Part shown: piece by piece, positions 15,431 to 22,408 of the stretch | Numbering within the stretch: the stretch's first letter is position 1 | Layout: each line of letters begins with the position of its first letter | NCBI GenBank assembly: GCA_041477815.1 | Contig: JBGOUV010000046.1 | Coordinates: forward strand, 1 to 25,535 | DNA from: JBGOUV01 sp041477815 | Lineage (GTDB): Bacteria > Acidobacteriota > Terriglobia > Bryobacterales > JACQDG01 | DNA length: 25,535 bases | Direction: 5' to 3' | The notes under the pieces: generated by a model | What the model saw: only the letters and a program-made list of their open reading frames with translations | Told to the model about the DNA's origin: nothing | Database searches by the model: none | Position numbers and translations under genes: made by a program

Positions 15431-16668
15431 CTTTTCCTGCACGTGAACCGCAGAAACCCTTCCGTCTGCCGGTCCCCGTACTCCTCCACCTGGACGTCGA
15501 AATTCGCCGTGATCCCATACAGCTTCGGCCACGGCAGGTCCTGGCTCCAGTACAACGCCGAGCGCGGCACGAAGGCCCGCACGTGCGTGGGATCCTGCCA
15601 GGCCCCTTGCGACCGGGCGTCCGGCACGATGATGGTGGCCACGCTCCCCGGTTTCAGCACCCGGTGAAACTCGTTCAGCACGAAGATGAAATCCTCGGGC
15701 GGACCGATGTGTTCCAATACATTGTCGCAATAGATCTCATCGACCGACGAATCTTCGAAGGGCAGGCCGCGGGCCAGGTCGCGTACCAGGTTGGTGGCCG
15801 GCGTCTTCACCTTGTCGATCCCGATCCAGCCCGGCTTCTTCTGGTTCCCGCAACCCACGTTCAACCGCCGCTTGGCCGGCTGGGGGGACGGCCCCGCCGG
15901 GCCCGTCCGCTCGCGCGCCGCCCGGGCCTGGGCGGGCTTGCGGCCCAGCGCCAGAAAGCTCAACGCCGGCGCCTCGGCCGGGAACTGCCGGTCCTGGGCG
16001 AAATGCTGCGCCAGTTTGGTCAGGATCTCGGTCGCTCCTTCCAATTGCGTCTTCCATTCCGGCGGCAGGCCGGCGGCGTTCCGCAGCGTGTTGAGGTGCT
16101 TCACCCCCTCATAGGACACAGCGAAGCCCAGCGAGGAGTCCGGCAGCACCTGGATCTCCTCGAAGCCGTTGTCTTCGAGCAGCGCCGCCGCGCCGAACCG
16201 CGTGAAACGGTAGTAGTCGTGCGGCGTCTGGTGCTCGTGCACCACAAAGGGCACGAAGGCCATAAACCACCCGCCCGGCTTCAGCACCCGGGCGATCTCA
16301 GCCACCATGCCTAGCGGGTCCCGCACATGCTCGGCCACCCAAATGTTGATGGCCCCGTCGAAGGTTCCGGTGCGGAAGGGTATTTGTTGTACGTTGGTCA
16401 CCACGTCCAGCTTCGAGTAGTCCCAGGCCGCATCGCCCCAGGCCGCGTCCGCGCCCACGTAGCGGAACCCTTCGAAGAACCGCCGCATCTCGCACTGCCC
16501 CGCTCCCACGTCCAGCACCCGGGCCCCGCGCGGCAGCCGCCCCAGGAAGCCCTGCAAAAACTCGAACTGCTTCACCAGGCGAATGTCCCAGGACCCGTAC
16601 CCGTGGACCTTCACCATGAAGTCCAGCCACTCGGTCCAGCCCTTCGCCGCCTCCACCGTGGTCGTCAT
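15421..16668 (-). CDS. Protein with two tandem SAM-dependent methyltransferase domains
   Basis: Protein of 415 aa with two class-I methyltransferase domains (Methyltransf_11 type). Domain 1 (about 45-245) has the SAM-binding loop RVLDVGAGQCEMRRF near residue 50, RYVGADAAWGD, NVQQIPFRTGTFDGAINIWV and VLKPGGWFMAFVPFV. A proline/arginine-rich linker (about 250-265) leads to domain 2 (about 266-415) with RRLNVGCGNQKKPGWIGID, DLARGLPFEDSSVDEIYCDN, VLEHI and HRVLKPGSVATIIVPDA. Both glycine-rich motifs are intact. The target is probably a sugar or glycoprotein; this is inferred from the surrounding glycosyltransferases. Its ATG overlaps the upstream glycosyltransferase stop by 4 bp (16665-16668), so the two are one transcription unit. 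Confidence 0.9.
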   Translation of the reverse strand: MTTTVEAAKGWTEWLDFMVKVHGYGSWDIRLVKQFEFLQGFLGRLPRGARVLDVGAGQCEMRRFFEGFRYVGADAAWGDAAWDYSKLDVVTNVQQIPFRTGTFDGAINIWVAEHVRDPLGMVAEIARVLKPGGWFMAFVPFVVHEHQTPHDYYRFTRFGAAALLEDNGFEEIQVLPDSSLGFAVSYEGVKHLNTLRNAAGLPPEWKTQLEGATEILTKLAQHFAQDRQFPAEAPALSFLALGRKPAQARAARERTGPAGPSPQPAKRRLNVGCGNQKKPGWIGIDKVKTPATNLVRDLARGLPFEDSSVDEIYCDNVLEHIGPPEDFIFVLNEFHRVLKPGSVATIIVPDARSQGAWQDPTHVRAFVPRSALYWSQDLPWPKLYGITANFDVQVEEYGDRQTEGFLRFTCRKRSY

Positions 16669-17513
16669 AGCAGGCTCATTTCACCGAGCACCGCTCGCAG
16701 GTGCTCCACCATCGGTTGTTGTTGAAAGGCCCGGTAGCCGCGGTCGGCCCGCTCCTGCCGCTCCTCGGGTCGCACTACATACCTCTCGCAAAGCTCGGGC
16801 AGATCGCCGAGCGGTCCCAGTACGACCCCGTCACCGAAGGGATTCGTCTCGGCCTCCTCCGACACCACGAAACACCGGTTATTCAGCAGATACGCCAGCC
16901 GCACCTGCTCCAGAATTTTGGCCTCATAGAAGTGGACGTTCAGGACGATCTTGGCCCGCGCAATGTAGGCGTCGCGCTCCTCGCCGTAGATCCCGAACAG
17001 CCACTCGGTCCGCAGCCGCTTGCGCAGCTCCTGCACCACTCCCTTGCGCCGGTCGTTCACCGCCCCGTAGAACAGCACGTCGATGTCCTTGTCGGCCTCC
17101 TGGCGATGCCGGATCCGCTCCAGCCGCGGGTGGTATCCCAGCGCCAGACACTTCGTTTTCTCGAATCCGCGCCGCCGCAGGAACGCGGTGTTTTCCGGCG
17201 AGTAATCCCACACCGCCCACGCCGACCGCAGCAGCGCCTCGCGCTCCTCGGTAAACCAACCCTCCCGGTCCGACAACTGCTCGAGCTGGTACAGGATGGC
17301 CCGAAACGACCCCAAATGCTCCCGTACTTCCCCGGCCAGCAGGTGGTAACCCAGGACAATGTTCACCGTGTCGGTGTCCATCTGGTTCACCCGAAACCGG
17401 CATCTCTTCCCCAGGGATTCGAGCGAGCTTACCACCAACTGGCATACCTCCATCAACGCCGCGGAATGTTTGTAACCCGGCGGCTGGACCAGGCATACTG
17501 TGAACTTCTCCAT
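16665..17513 (-). CDS. CgeB-like / group 1-type glycosyltransferase
   Basis: Protein of 282 aa resembling the CgeB-like GT-B glycosyltransferases. The N-terminal half has strands (FTVCLVQPPGYKHSAALMEV, TVNIVLGYHLL, FRAILYQLEQLSDREGW). The C-terminal half is a Glyco_trans_1_2-like domain (about 145-270): DIDVLFYGAVNDRRKGVVQE, WLFGIYGEERDAYIARAKIV, LNVHFYEAKILEQVRLAYLL, RCFVVSEEAETNPFGDGVVL and the closing VRPEERQERADRGYRAFQQ. The start ATG at 17513 has a weak GGGCGAG before it. It is the first gene of a two-gene unit with the double methyltransferase and is divergent from GT2 copy 2 (65-bp gap). Donor and acceptor sugars cannot be read from the sequence. Confidence 0.82.
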   Translation of the reverse strand: MEKFTVCLVQPPGYKHSAALMEVCQLVVSSLESLGKRCRFRVNQMDTDTVNIVLGYHLLAGEVREHLGSFRAILYQLEQLSDREGWFTEEREALLRSAWAVWDYSPENTAFLRRRGFEKTKCLALGYHPRLERIRHRQEADKDIDVLFYGAVNDRRKGVVQELRKRLRTEWLFGIYGEERDAYIARAKIVLNVHFYEAKILEQVRLAYLLNNRCFVVSEEAETNPFGDGVVLGPLGDLPELCERYVVRPEERQERADRGYRAFQQQPMVEHLRAVLGEMSLL

Positions 17514-17544
17514 GCTCGCCCTATCTATCGGCAGAGCGGGCTAT

Positions 17545-17572
17545 ATACATAACCGGCCCGACCGGTCGATTT
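17545..17572 (-). promoter_or_regulatory. Possible promoter of the glycosyltransferase-methyltransferase unit
   Basis: In the 65-bp gap the minus strand shows TCGACC, a spacer of about 16 bp and TATATA, upstream of the ATG at 17513. The -35 is only a partial match and the gap also holds the palindrome GACCGGTC, so this is tentative. Confidence 0.3.
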
Positions 17573-17578
17573 ACCGGA

Positions 17579-19018
17579 GTGAAACCAACCCTCAGCCTCT
17601 GCCTGATTGCGCGTAACGAAGAGCGCTTTCTTCCGGCGTGTCTGGAATCGGTCCAGGGTGCGGTGGACGAGATCGTCCTGGTCGATACAGGCTCGGACGA
17701 CGCCACCGTCGCCATCGCCGAGCGCGCCGGCGCGAAAGTGGTCCACTACCCCTGGCACGATGACTTCGCCGCCGCCCGCAACCAGGCCTTGCACGCCGCC
17801 ACCGGCCGCTGGATGCTGGTGCTCGACGCCGACGAACGCCTGGCCCCCGATGCCGGCGAGGCTCTGCGACGGGCTCTCGCCTTACCCGATTGGGAGGTCG
17901 GCTACCTGCACTTCGTCAACGTCGCCGACGATGGCTCCCTGGGCCATGAATGGACCGCCCCCCGCCTCTACCGCCTCTCTCCCGGCATGCACTTCATCGG
18001 CCGCATTCACGAGCAGATGGTACACCCCCGTATCTCCTCCGTGCGCACCCGCGTGGTCGACGCCCGCGTGTTCCACTACGGCTACCAGACCGCCGTTTTC
18101 GCCGAGCGCGAGAAGCGCTCCCGCAACACCCGCCTGCTGGAACAAGCCCTCCTGGACCCCGAGGCCCAGGACCCTCTGCTGCGTACCAACTACTTATTCC
18201 ATCACGCCAACCTGGCCACCGGCGCCGAACTATTGGCGCGTTACGAGAGCCTCGCTGCCTACATTCAGGATTCCTGGCCGGAGGGTCCGCCGCGGGTCCC
18301 CTGGATCACCGGCGCCCGCGCCGAATTCGCCCGCCTGCTCAACGACGTCGGCCGCTACCCGGAGTCCCGCGGCCTCGCCCAGCAGCTCCTCGACCGTCAC
18401 GGCGAGTCTCCTATGCTGCGGTATCTGATCGCCCGCGCCTGCGCCGCGGCCGGCGACTCGACCGGCGCCGAGTCCGAGCTGTCCAAGATCCTGGTCCCCT
18501 GCCCTCCCATCGCCGCAGAGCACTGCCAGTATATTCAGGATATTCCGCTAGTCCAGAGCCGAGCCCGCTTTCTGCTGGGGCTGATCCGGGAAAGAGAGGG
18601 CCGCCTGGAAGAGGCCCTGGATCATTACCACGCCGCTACCACCGAGGAACCCGGGCAGAACGCGCTCCGCAGCCACTACGCCTGCGCCCTGGTGAAGCTG
18701 AGCCGCTACCAGGAAGCCCTTCGCGTCCTGGAGCATTCGGCCACCATGGTCAACGAGTCTCAGCCCGGCGCCGACTGCCTGGCCCTGGTCCTGGCCGTCC
18801 TCACCCAATCGGTCTCCCGCCTCGCTCTGTGGGGCGACAAGGTCACCCGCCTGGCGCCAGGCTTTCCTCCCGCCGCCCGCCTGCTGGAGCGCCTCTCCAC
18901 CGCAAGCCCCCAGCACCACTTCCGCATCGAAGACTTCCCCGAGATCGTCAACGCCATCCAACTGGAGCCCGATCCCGGCCGCCTCCGGCTGCCTCAAACC
19001 ACACGCAAAAATGGGTAA
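17579..19018 (+). CDS. Family 2 glycosyltransferase with C-terminal TPR-like region (copy 2)
   Basis: GT2 glycosyltransferase, 479 aa, paralogue of the gene at 14074. The GTG start gives the full first strand TLSLCLIARNEERFLPACLE; then come VDEIVLVDTGSDDATVAIA, WHDDFAAARNQAL and the DxD motif VLDADERLAP (Asp83, Asp85). A middle section (FIGRIHEQM, VFHYGYQTAVFAEREKRSRN) matches copy 1 closely. The C-terminal half has TPR-like helices (GRLEEALDHYHAATTEEPGQ, ALVKLSRYQEALRVLEHSAT) ending FRIEDFPEIVNAIQLE, parallel to the end of copy 1. The last residues KNG and the stop codon come from the first unit of the intergenic hairpin repeat. Because it lies next to flagellin, flagellin glycosylation is a reasonable but unproven role. 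Confidence 0.92.
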   Translation: MKPTLSLCLIARNEERFLPACLESVQGAVDEIVLVDTGSDDATVAIAERAGAKVVHYPWHDDFAAARNQALHAATGRWMLVLDADERLAPDAGEALRRALALPDWEVGYLHFVNVADDGSLGHEWTAPRLYRLSPGMHFIGRIHEQMVHPRISSVRTRVVDARVFHYGYQTAVFAEREKRSRNTRLLEQALLDPEAQDPLLRTNYLFHHANLATGAELLARYESLAAYIQDSWPEGPPRVPWITGARAEFARLLNDVGRYPESRGLAQQLLDRHGESPMLRYLIARACAAAGDSTGAESELSKILVPCPPIAAEHCQYIQDIPLVQSRARFLLGLIREREGRLEEALDHYHAATTEEPGQNALRSHYACALVKLSRYQEALRVLEHSATMVNESQPGADCLALVLAVLTQSVSRLALWGDKVTRLAPGFPPAARLLERLSTASPQHHFRIEDFPEIVNAIQLEPDPGRLRLPQTTRKNG

Positions 19019-19291
19019 TTGGTGACGGGTCATGGGTGCCGGTTCTTGAACCAACAGCCACGACCTAACACACACCCAGCGGCCGATCCAAAAATGGGTG
19101 GCCGGTGCTGGGTGATAGGTGCCGGTTTTTTGAACCAACACCCAGGACCTAACACCCGGCAGCCGACAAAAAATGGGTGATGGGTGACGGGTCATGAGTG
19201 CCGGTTTTTGAACCAACACCCAAGACCCAACACCCCTCACCCGATCAGGTGCCGGCTAAACCAACACCCAAGACCCAACACCCCTCACCCG
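19007..19291. repeat. Tandem long hairpin repeats with 7-bp periodicity
   Basis: Three full units (starting at A-runs 19007, 19090 and 19168) and a left-truncated fourth (19247-19291) fill the gap between glycosyltransferase copy 2 and flagellin. Each unit is an inverted repeat. The left arm is GGGTG-like 5-mers separated by 2 nt and ends GGTT; the loop is CTTG or TTTG; the right arm begins AACC and continues CACCC/GACCC/CACCC 5-mers separated by 2 nt. Right arms of units 3 and 4 (19211-19243 and 19259-19291) are identical over 33 bp. No gene lies here. Confidence 0.85.
19168..19243 (-). terminator. Terminator-like hairpin plus U-run downstream of flagellin
   Basis: Read on the minus strand, repeat unit 3 is a long imperfect hairpin ending CACCCATCACCCA followed by TTTTTT, the form of an intrinsic terminator for the flagellin transcript. 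Units 2 and 1 repeat the pattern with five T each (19090-19094 and 19007-19011), giving three in series. Confidence 0.5.
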
Positions 19292-19298
19292 CTCAGAG

Positions 19299-21716
19299 CT
19301 ATCCACGAAGCAGGGCCAGAACGACCTGCGGGGCGGAGTTCGCCTGCGCCAGCGCCGCGATACCGGCCTGCAGGGCGATGGACGCCCGGGTGAGGTTGGC
19401 CGCTTCGGCGGCCAGGTCCGCGTCGCGGATCCGGCCTTGCGCCGCCGAAATGTTGTTGACCTGGGTCGCTGCCAGGCTGACTGCGAACTGCAGCCGGTTC
19501 TGTCCTTTACCGACGGACGCCTGAGCCGCGCCCAGCAGAGAGATCGACGTGGCCAGCAACGAGACCGCGTTGGCCGCGTTCTCCTTGGTGGCGATGTCGG
19601 TCACCGCGCCGCCCGTCAGCGCAGCGGAAGTGAGGACCGTGGACGTGCCGGCATTGAGGCCGCCGCCCTGGTCGGTCGCGCTGATGCTCACCCGGAACTC
19701 GTTCAGGGTGCTGAGGAACCGCACGCCCTCGGCCGTGCCGGCGTCGTTGCGCTCCTTCACCGCCACGATCTTCTTCAGGGTTTCGTCGTTGGATTGCTGC
19801 AAAGCGGCGTTAATGGCCTGCAGCGCCTCATCGAGCGTGGCCCCGGTGCGGGAGGTGGCGTCGTTGCGCAACACCACCGACAGCGAGTGCGCCGTCCCGG
19901 TGGAGTCGTTGGCGGTAAGGGTGACGGTCTGCTCGTCGGACCCGAACTTGATCGAGGTGAACGAGGTCACGTCGCCGATGGTGGAAGCGTCGGCGCCGCC
20001 CGAGTTGAAGGTGTGCTCGGCGAAGCCCGCGACCTCGGCCAGCGTATTGGCCGTAGTCGCGCCGGCAAACGTCGAGAACCCCAACGCGGTGTTGGCATCG
20101 CTGTTGTTGGAAAGTTGGAACAGAGTGCCGTTGCGGCTCACGAACTTGAGCGCGCCGGCGCTGATGGTCGCCTCCAGGCCCGCGGCGCTCAGGGTCGCGC
20201 TCTGCGCGATCTGGGCGTTCAGCTCGTTCATGGCCGTGGTGTCGGTGCCGGCAGCCAGCGCCGAGACGGTCAGGGTGATGGGGGCGATCCCCCCTTGCCC
20301 GGCCACCGCGATCTGCACGCTGCCGCCGAAGGTCACGCCGGCGTTGGCGCCGCCCGTGATCTCGGTATAGAGCGGGTCGGTGCCGCCGGAGCCGCCTCGC
20401 AGGTAGGTGCCCAGACCCAGCCGATTCTGTTCGTCACCCGAGGCCAGCACCCGGAACCGCTCGCCCCGCGTGTTGGTGAACACCAGCGCGCTGGCGGCTG
20501 TCGCCGAGAGGGTGAACCCGGCGGCAGTCAGGGCCGTGCTCGCCGAGAAAGCCGTCGATAGCTCGCTCAATACGCTGCCCACGGTCTCCCCGGCCGAGAC
20601 GTCCAGGCTGATGTCGACCGCATCGGTCAGCCCACCCCCCTCGATACGGATCTTGACGTCGTTGCCGTTGTCGAAGGTCGCGGCGGCGGCGCCGGAAGCA
20701 GCCGCCCCGGTGAAGGTGATGTTGAGGGTTTTGCCGGTCGCATCGCTCGAAGAGGTGTAGTTCCCGAGCAGGGCATTGGCCAGCTTGTCGCCCGCCTCCA
20801 CCTGGAAGGCCGTGCTCGAAGAGGTAAAGGTCAACTGCTGCTTGCCGGTGGAGTCGGTGTTGACCACCGCTTTGACACCGGCCGTGTTGAAGGTCTGCGC
20901 GGCGGCGGTGGTGCCCGTGCCCGCCGACGCGATGGCGGCGTTGACCGCCGAGGCCAGCGTGGTGGTGTCCACGATGCTCGACAGGTTCACCGACACCTTG
21001 ATCTTGTTCTGGTCGCCGAAGCCGGGCCCGGCAAAGTAGAAGTCTGTGTACCCGGAGGTGTGCAGCGAGGCCACGTTGGTCGCGTTGCCGACAATGTCTT
21101 CCACGCTGGTGGAGGCCGAGCCGGTGCCGATGTCGGTGGTGCCGCTGGTGCCCCCGAGCGCTTGCACGCCCTTCAGCCCCAGGCTCTTCGCGTCGACTGT
21201 CGAGGTCGTCAGGTCGACGGCCACCGACCCGTTGTCGATGGACGCGGAGCTGGCGTCGCCGGCGTGCCCGCGCCCGCCGCCGATGAATACCGACAGCGCC
21301 GTGGCGAACAACCCGCCCGTATCCAGGCCGACCGCCTGCGACTGCCGGTCGATTTCGTTCAGCGTCGTCTGGAACTCGCTGTTCAGCACGTTCCGGTCGC
21401 CGGTGAAGGTCCCTGACGCCGACTGGGTGGCCAGTGTGCGGGCCCGGTCGAGCAATAGAGAAATGTTGTTGATGCCGCCGTCGATCGTCTGCAGCGTCGA
21501 CAACCCGTCATTGGCGTTCCGGATACCTTGCTGCAGTACCGCAACGTCCGATCGGAAGCTGTTGGCGATGGCCAATCCGGCGGCGTCATCCGCCGAAGAA
21601 TTGATGCGCAACCCGGAAGTCAAACGCTGAATGGTTCTTTGCTGCAGCTCGCCGCTGATGCGAAGGTTGTCTTGCGCCAGCAACGAGGCCACGTTGGTGA
21701 CAATGGAGAATGCCAT
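19299..21716 (-). CDS. Flagellin with very large central domain
   Basis: Filament protein, 805 aa against about 270-500 for most flagellins. The N-terminal D0/D1 (about 1-140) is clear: MAFSIVTNVASLLAQDNLRI, TIQRLTSGLRINSSADDAAG, LAIANSFRSDVAVLQQGIRN, ANDGLSTLQTIDGGINNISL. The C-terminal D1/D0 (about 700-805) is also clear: VSLLATSISLLGAAQASVGK, GQNRLQFAVSLAATQVNNIS and AQGRIRDADLAAEAANLTRA. The 550 or so residues between are rich in Ser, Thr, Gly and Ala and contain several flagellin-hook-IN-like beta units (for example VNLSSIVDTTTLASAVNAAI, AQSATLSAAGLEATISAGAL). Such exposed domains are the usual glycosylation sites. The ATG at 21716 has AAGGA 10 nt upstream. It is the last gene after fliJ in the same direction (127-bp gap). 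Confidence 0.93.
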   Translation of the reverse strand: MAFSIVTNVASLLAQDNLRISGELQQRTIQRLTSGLRINSSADDAAGLAIANSFRSDVAVLQQGIRNANDGLSTLQTIDGGINNISLLLDRARTLATQSASGTFTGDRNVLNSEFQTTLNEIDRQSQAVGLDTGGLFATALSVFIGGGRGHAGDASSASIDNGSVAVDLTTSTVDAKSLGLKGVQALGGTSGTTDIGTGSASTSVEDIVGNATNVASLHTSGYTDFYFAGPGFGDQNKIKVSVNLSSIVDTTTLASAVNAAIASAGTGTTAAAQTFNTAGVKAVVNTDSTGKQQLTFTSSSTAFQVEAGDKLANALLGNYTSSSDATGKTLNITFTGAAASGAAAATFDNGNDVKIRIEGGGLTDAVDISLDVSAGETVGSVLSELSTAFSASTALTAAGFTLSATAASALVFTNTRGERFRVLASGDEQNRLGLGTYLRGGSGGTDPLYTEITGGANAGVTFGGSVQIAVAGQGGIAPITLTVSALAAGTDTTAMNELNAQIAQSATLSAAGLEATISAGALKFVSRNGTLFQLSNNSDANTALGFSTFAGATTANTLAEVAGFAEHTFNSGGADASTIGDVTSFTSIKFGSDEQTVTLTANDSTGTAHSLSVVLRNDATSRTGATLDEALQAINAALQQSNDETLKKIVAVKERNDAGTAEGVRFLSTLNEFRVSISATDQGGGLNAGTSTVLTSAALTGGAVTDIATKENAANAVSLLATSISLLGAAQASVGKGQNRLQFAVSLAATQVNNISAAQGRIRDADLAAEAANLTRASIALQAGIAALAQANSAPQVVLALLRG

Positions 21717-21843
21717 GGTGTGTCCATCCTTGGGTCGGTCATTCGCCAGCAGTCCTTTGCCGGCCGGCGGGCTCGCCGTAGCGGTCCGCCTGTTTCAACC
21801 GTGTCCAAGGACTCTTATCGGGACGAGAGCGTTAGTATGAGAA

Positions 21844-22287
21844 CTATTTTGGGGATTCGCGCCGTAGTTTGGCCAAGTGCAGCTCCCCGGCGATGGCTTC
21901 CATCTCCTGGTCCGCCGCCCGGACGTGCCGCAGCTTCCTTTTGCGGCGCAGCAACTCCAGCAGGCGCACCCGCCGCCGCGCCTCCATCACCACGCCAAGT
22001 TGCTGTAAACGCTTCTGTTCGACTTGCTTAGCCAGGTCCAGGCTGCGCTCCCGGGCCCGCAGCAGCCCGGCCCCGGCTTCAAAGGCCTGCCGTACGACGA
22101 TCGCCGGCAGCGTCCCCGCCGCCGCGCACGCCGCCCGCATCTCCCGGGACTCCACCCCTTGCCCCTCGGCCTGCCGCTCCAGCCGCACCCGCTCCGCCGC
22201 CAGCAGCGCCAAGCGCCCCCTCTCCAGGTCCTCTTGCTGCCGCCGGTACTCTAAGACCCGCTGGAGTGAGAATCGGAATCGCTTCAT
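21844..22287 (-). CDS. fliJ: FliJ flagellar export chaperone/stalk protein
   Basis: Protein of 147 aa, length and form of FliJ, which forms a coiled coil in the centre of the FliI ATPase ring of the flagellar export apparatus. It begins MKRFRFSLQRVLEYRRQQED, the standard FliJ opening, and is almost entirely charged alpha-helix (RLALLAAERVRLERQAEGQG, LARERSLDLAKQVEQKRLQQ-like segments, RRRVRLLELLRRKRKLRHVR). Sequence conservation in this family is low, so the call rests on the N-terminus, the coiled coil and the position after fliI. No good ribosome-binding site is visible: the 121 bp before it are a REP-like hairpin array, which separates it from fliI. Confidence 0.85.
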   Translation of the reverse strand: MKRFRFSLQRVLEYRRQQEDLERGRLALLAAERVRLERQAEGQGVESREMRAACAAAGTLPAIVVRQAFEAGAGLLRARERSLDLAKQVEQKRLQQLGVVMEARRRVRLLELLRRKRKLRHVRAADQEMEAIAGELHLAKLRRESPK

Positions 22288-22290
22288 TTG

Positions 22291-22405
22291 GTGGCGCAGA
22301 CACTCTTGTCTGCCGCGCCGACACTCGTGTCGGCGCTCGGTCGTCCTTCGGGAGTGTCAAGGGCCGAGACGAGTCTCGGCCCGGCAGGCTGAGAGCCTGC
22401 CCCAC
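22291..22405. repeat. REP-like hairpin array between fliI and fliJ
   Basis: Four perfect stem-loops in 115 bp: 22296-22313 (GCAGACA/TGTCTGC), 22315-22336 (10-bp stem GCGCCGACAC/GTGTCGGCGC), 22361-22382 (10-bp stem GGGCCGAGAC/GTCTCGGCCC) and 22383-22401 (8-bp stem GGCAGGCT/AGCCTGCC). The first starts after GTGG (22291-22294) and the last, on the other strand, also starts with GTGG (complement of 22402-22405). This is an inverted doublet as in REP/BIME elements. Confidence 0.8.
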
Positions 22406-22408
22406 ATT

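Noticed and set aside
21815..21822. CCCGATAA on the minus strand upstream of flagellin, similar to a sigma28 -10 element
   Set aside because: No TAAA-type -35 at the required distance; a single half-match is not enough to call a sigma28 promoter.
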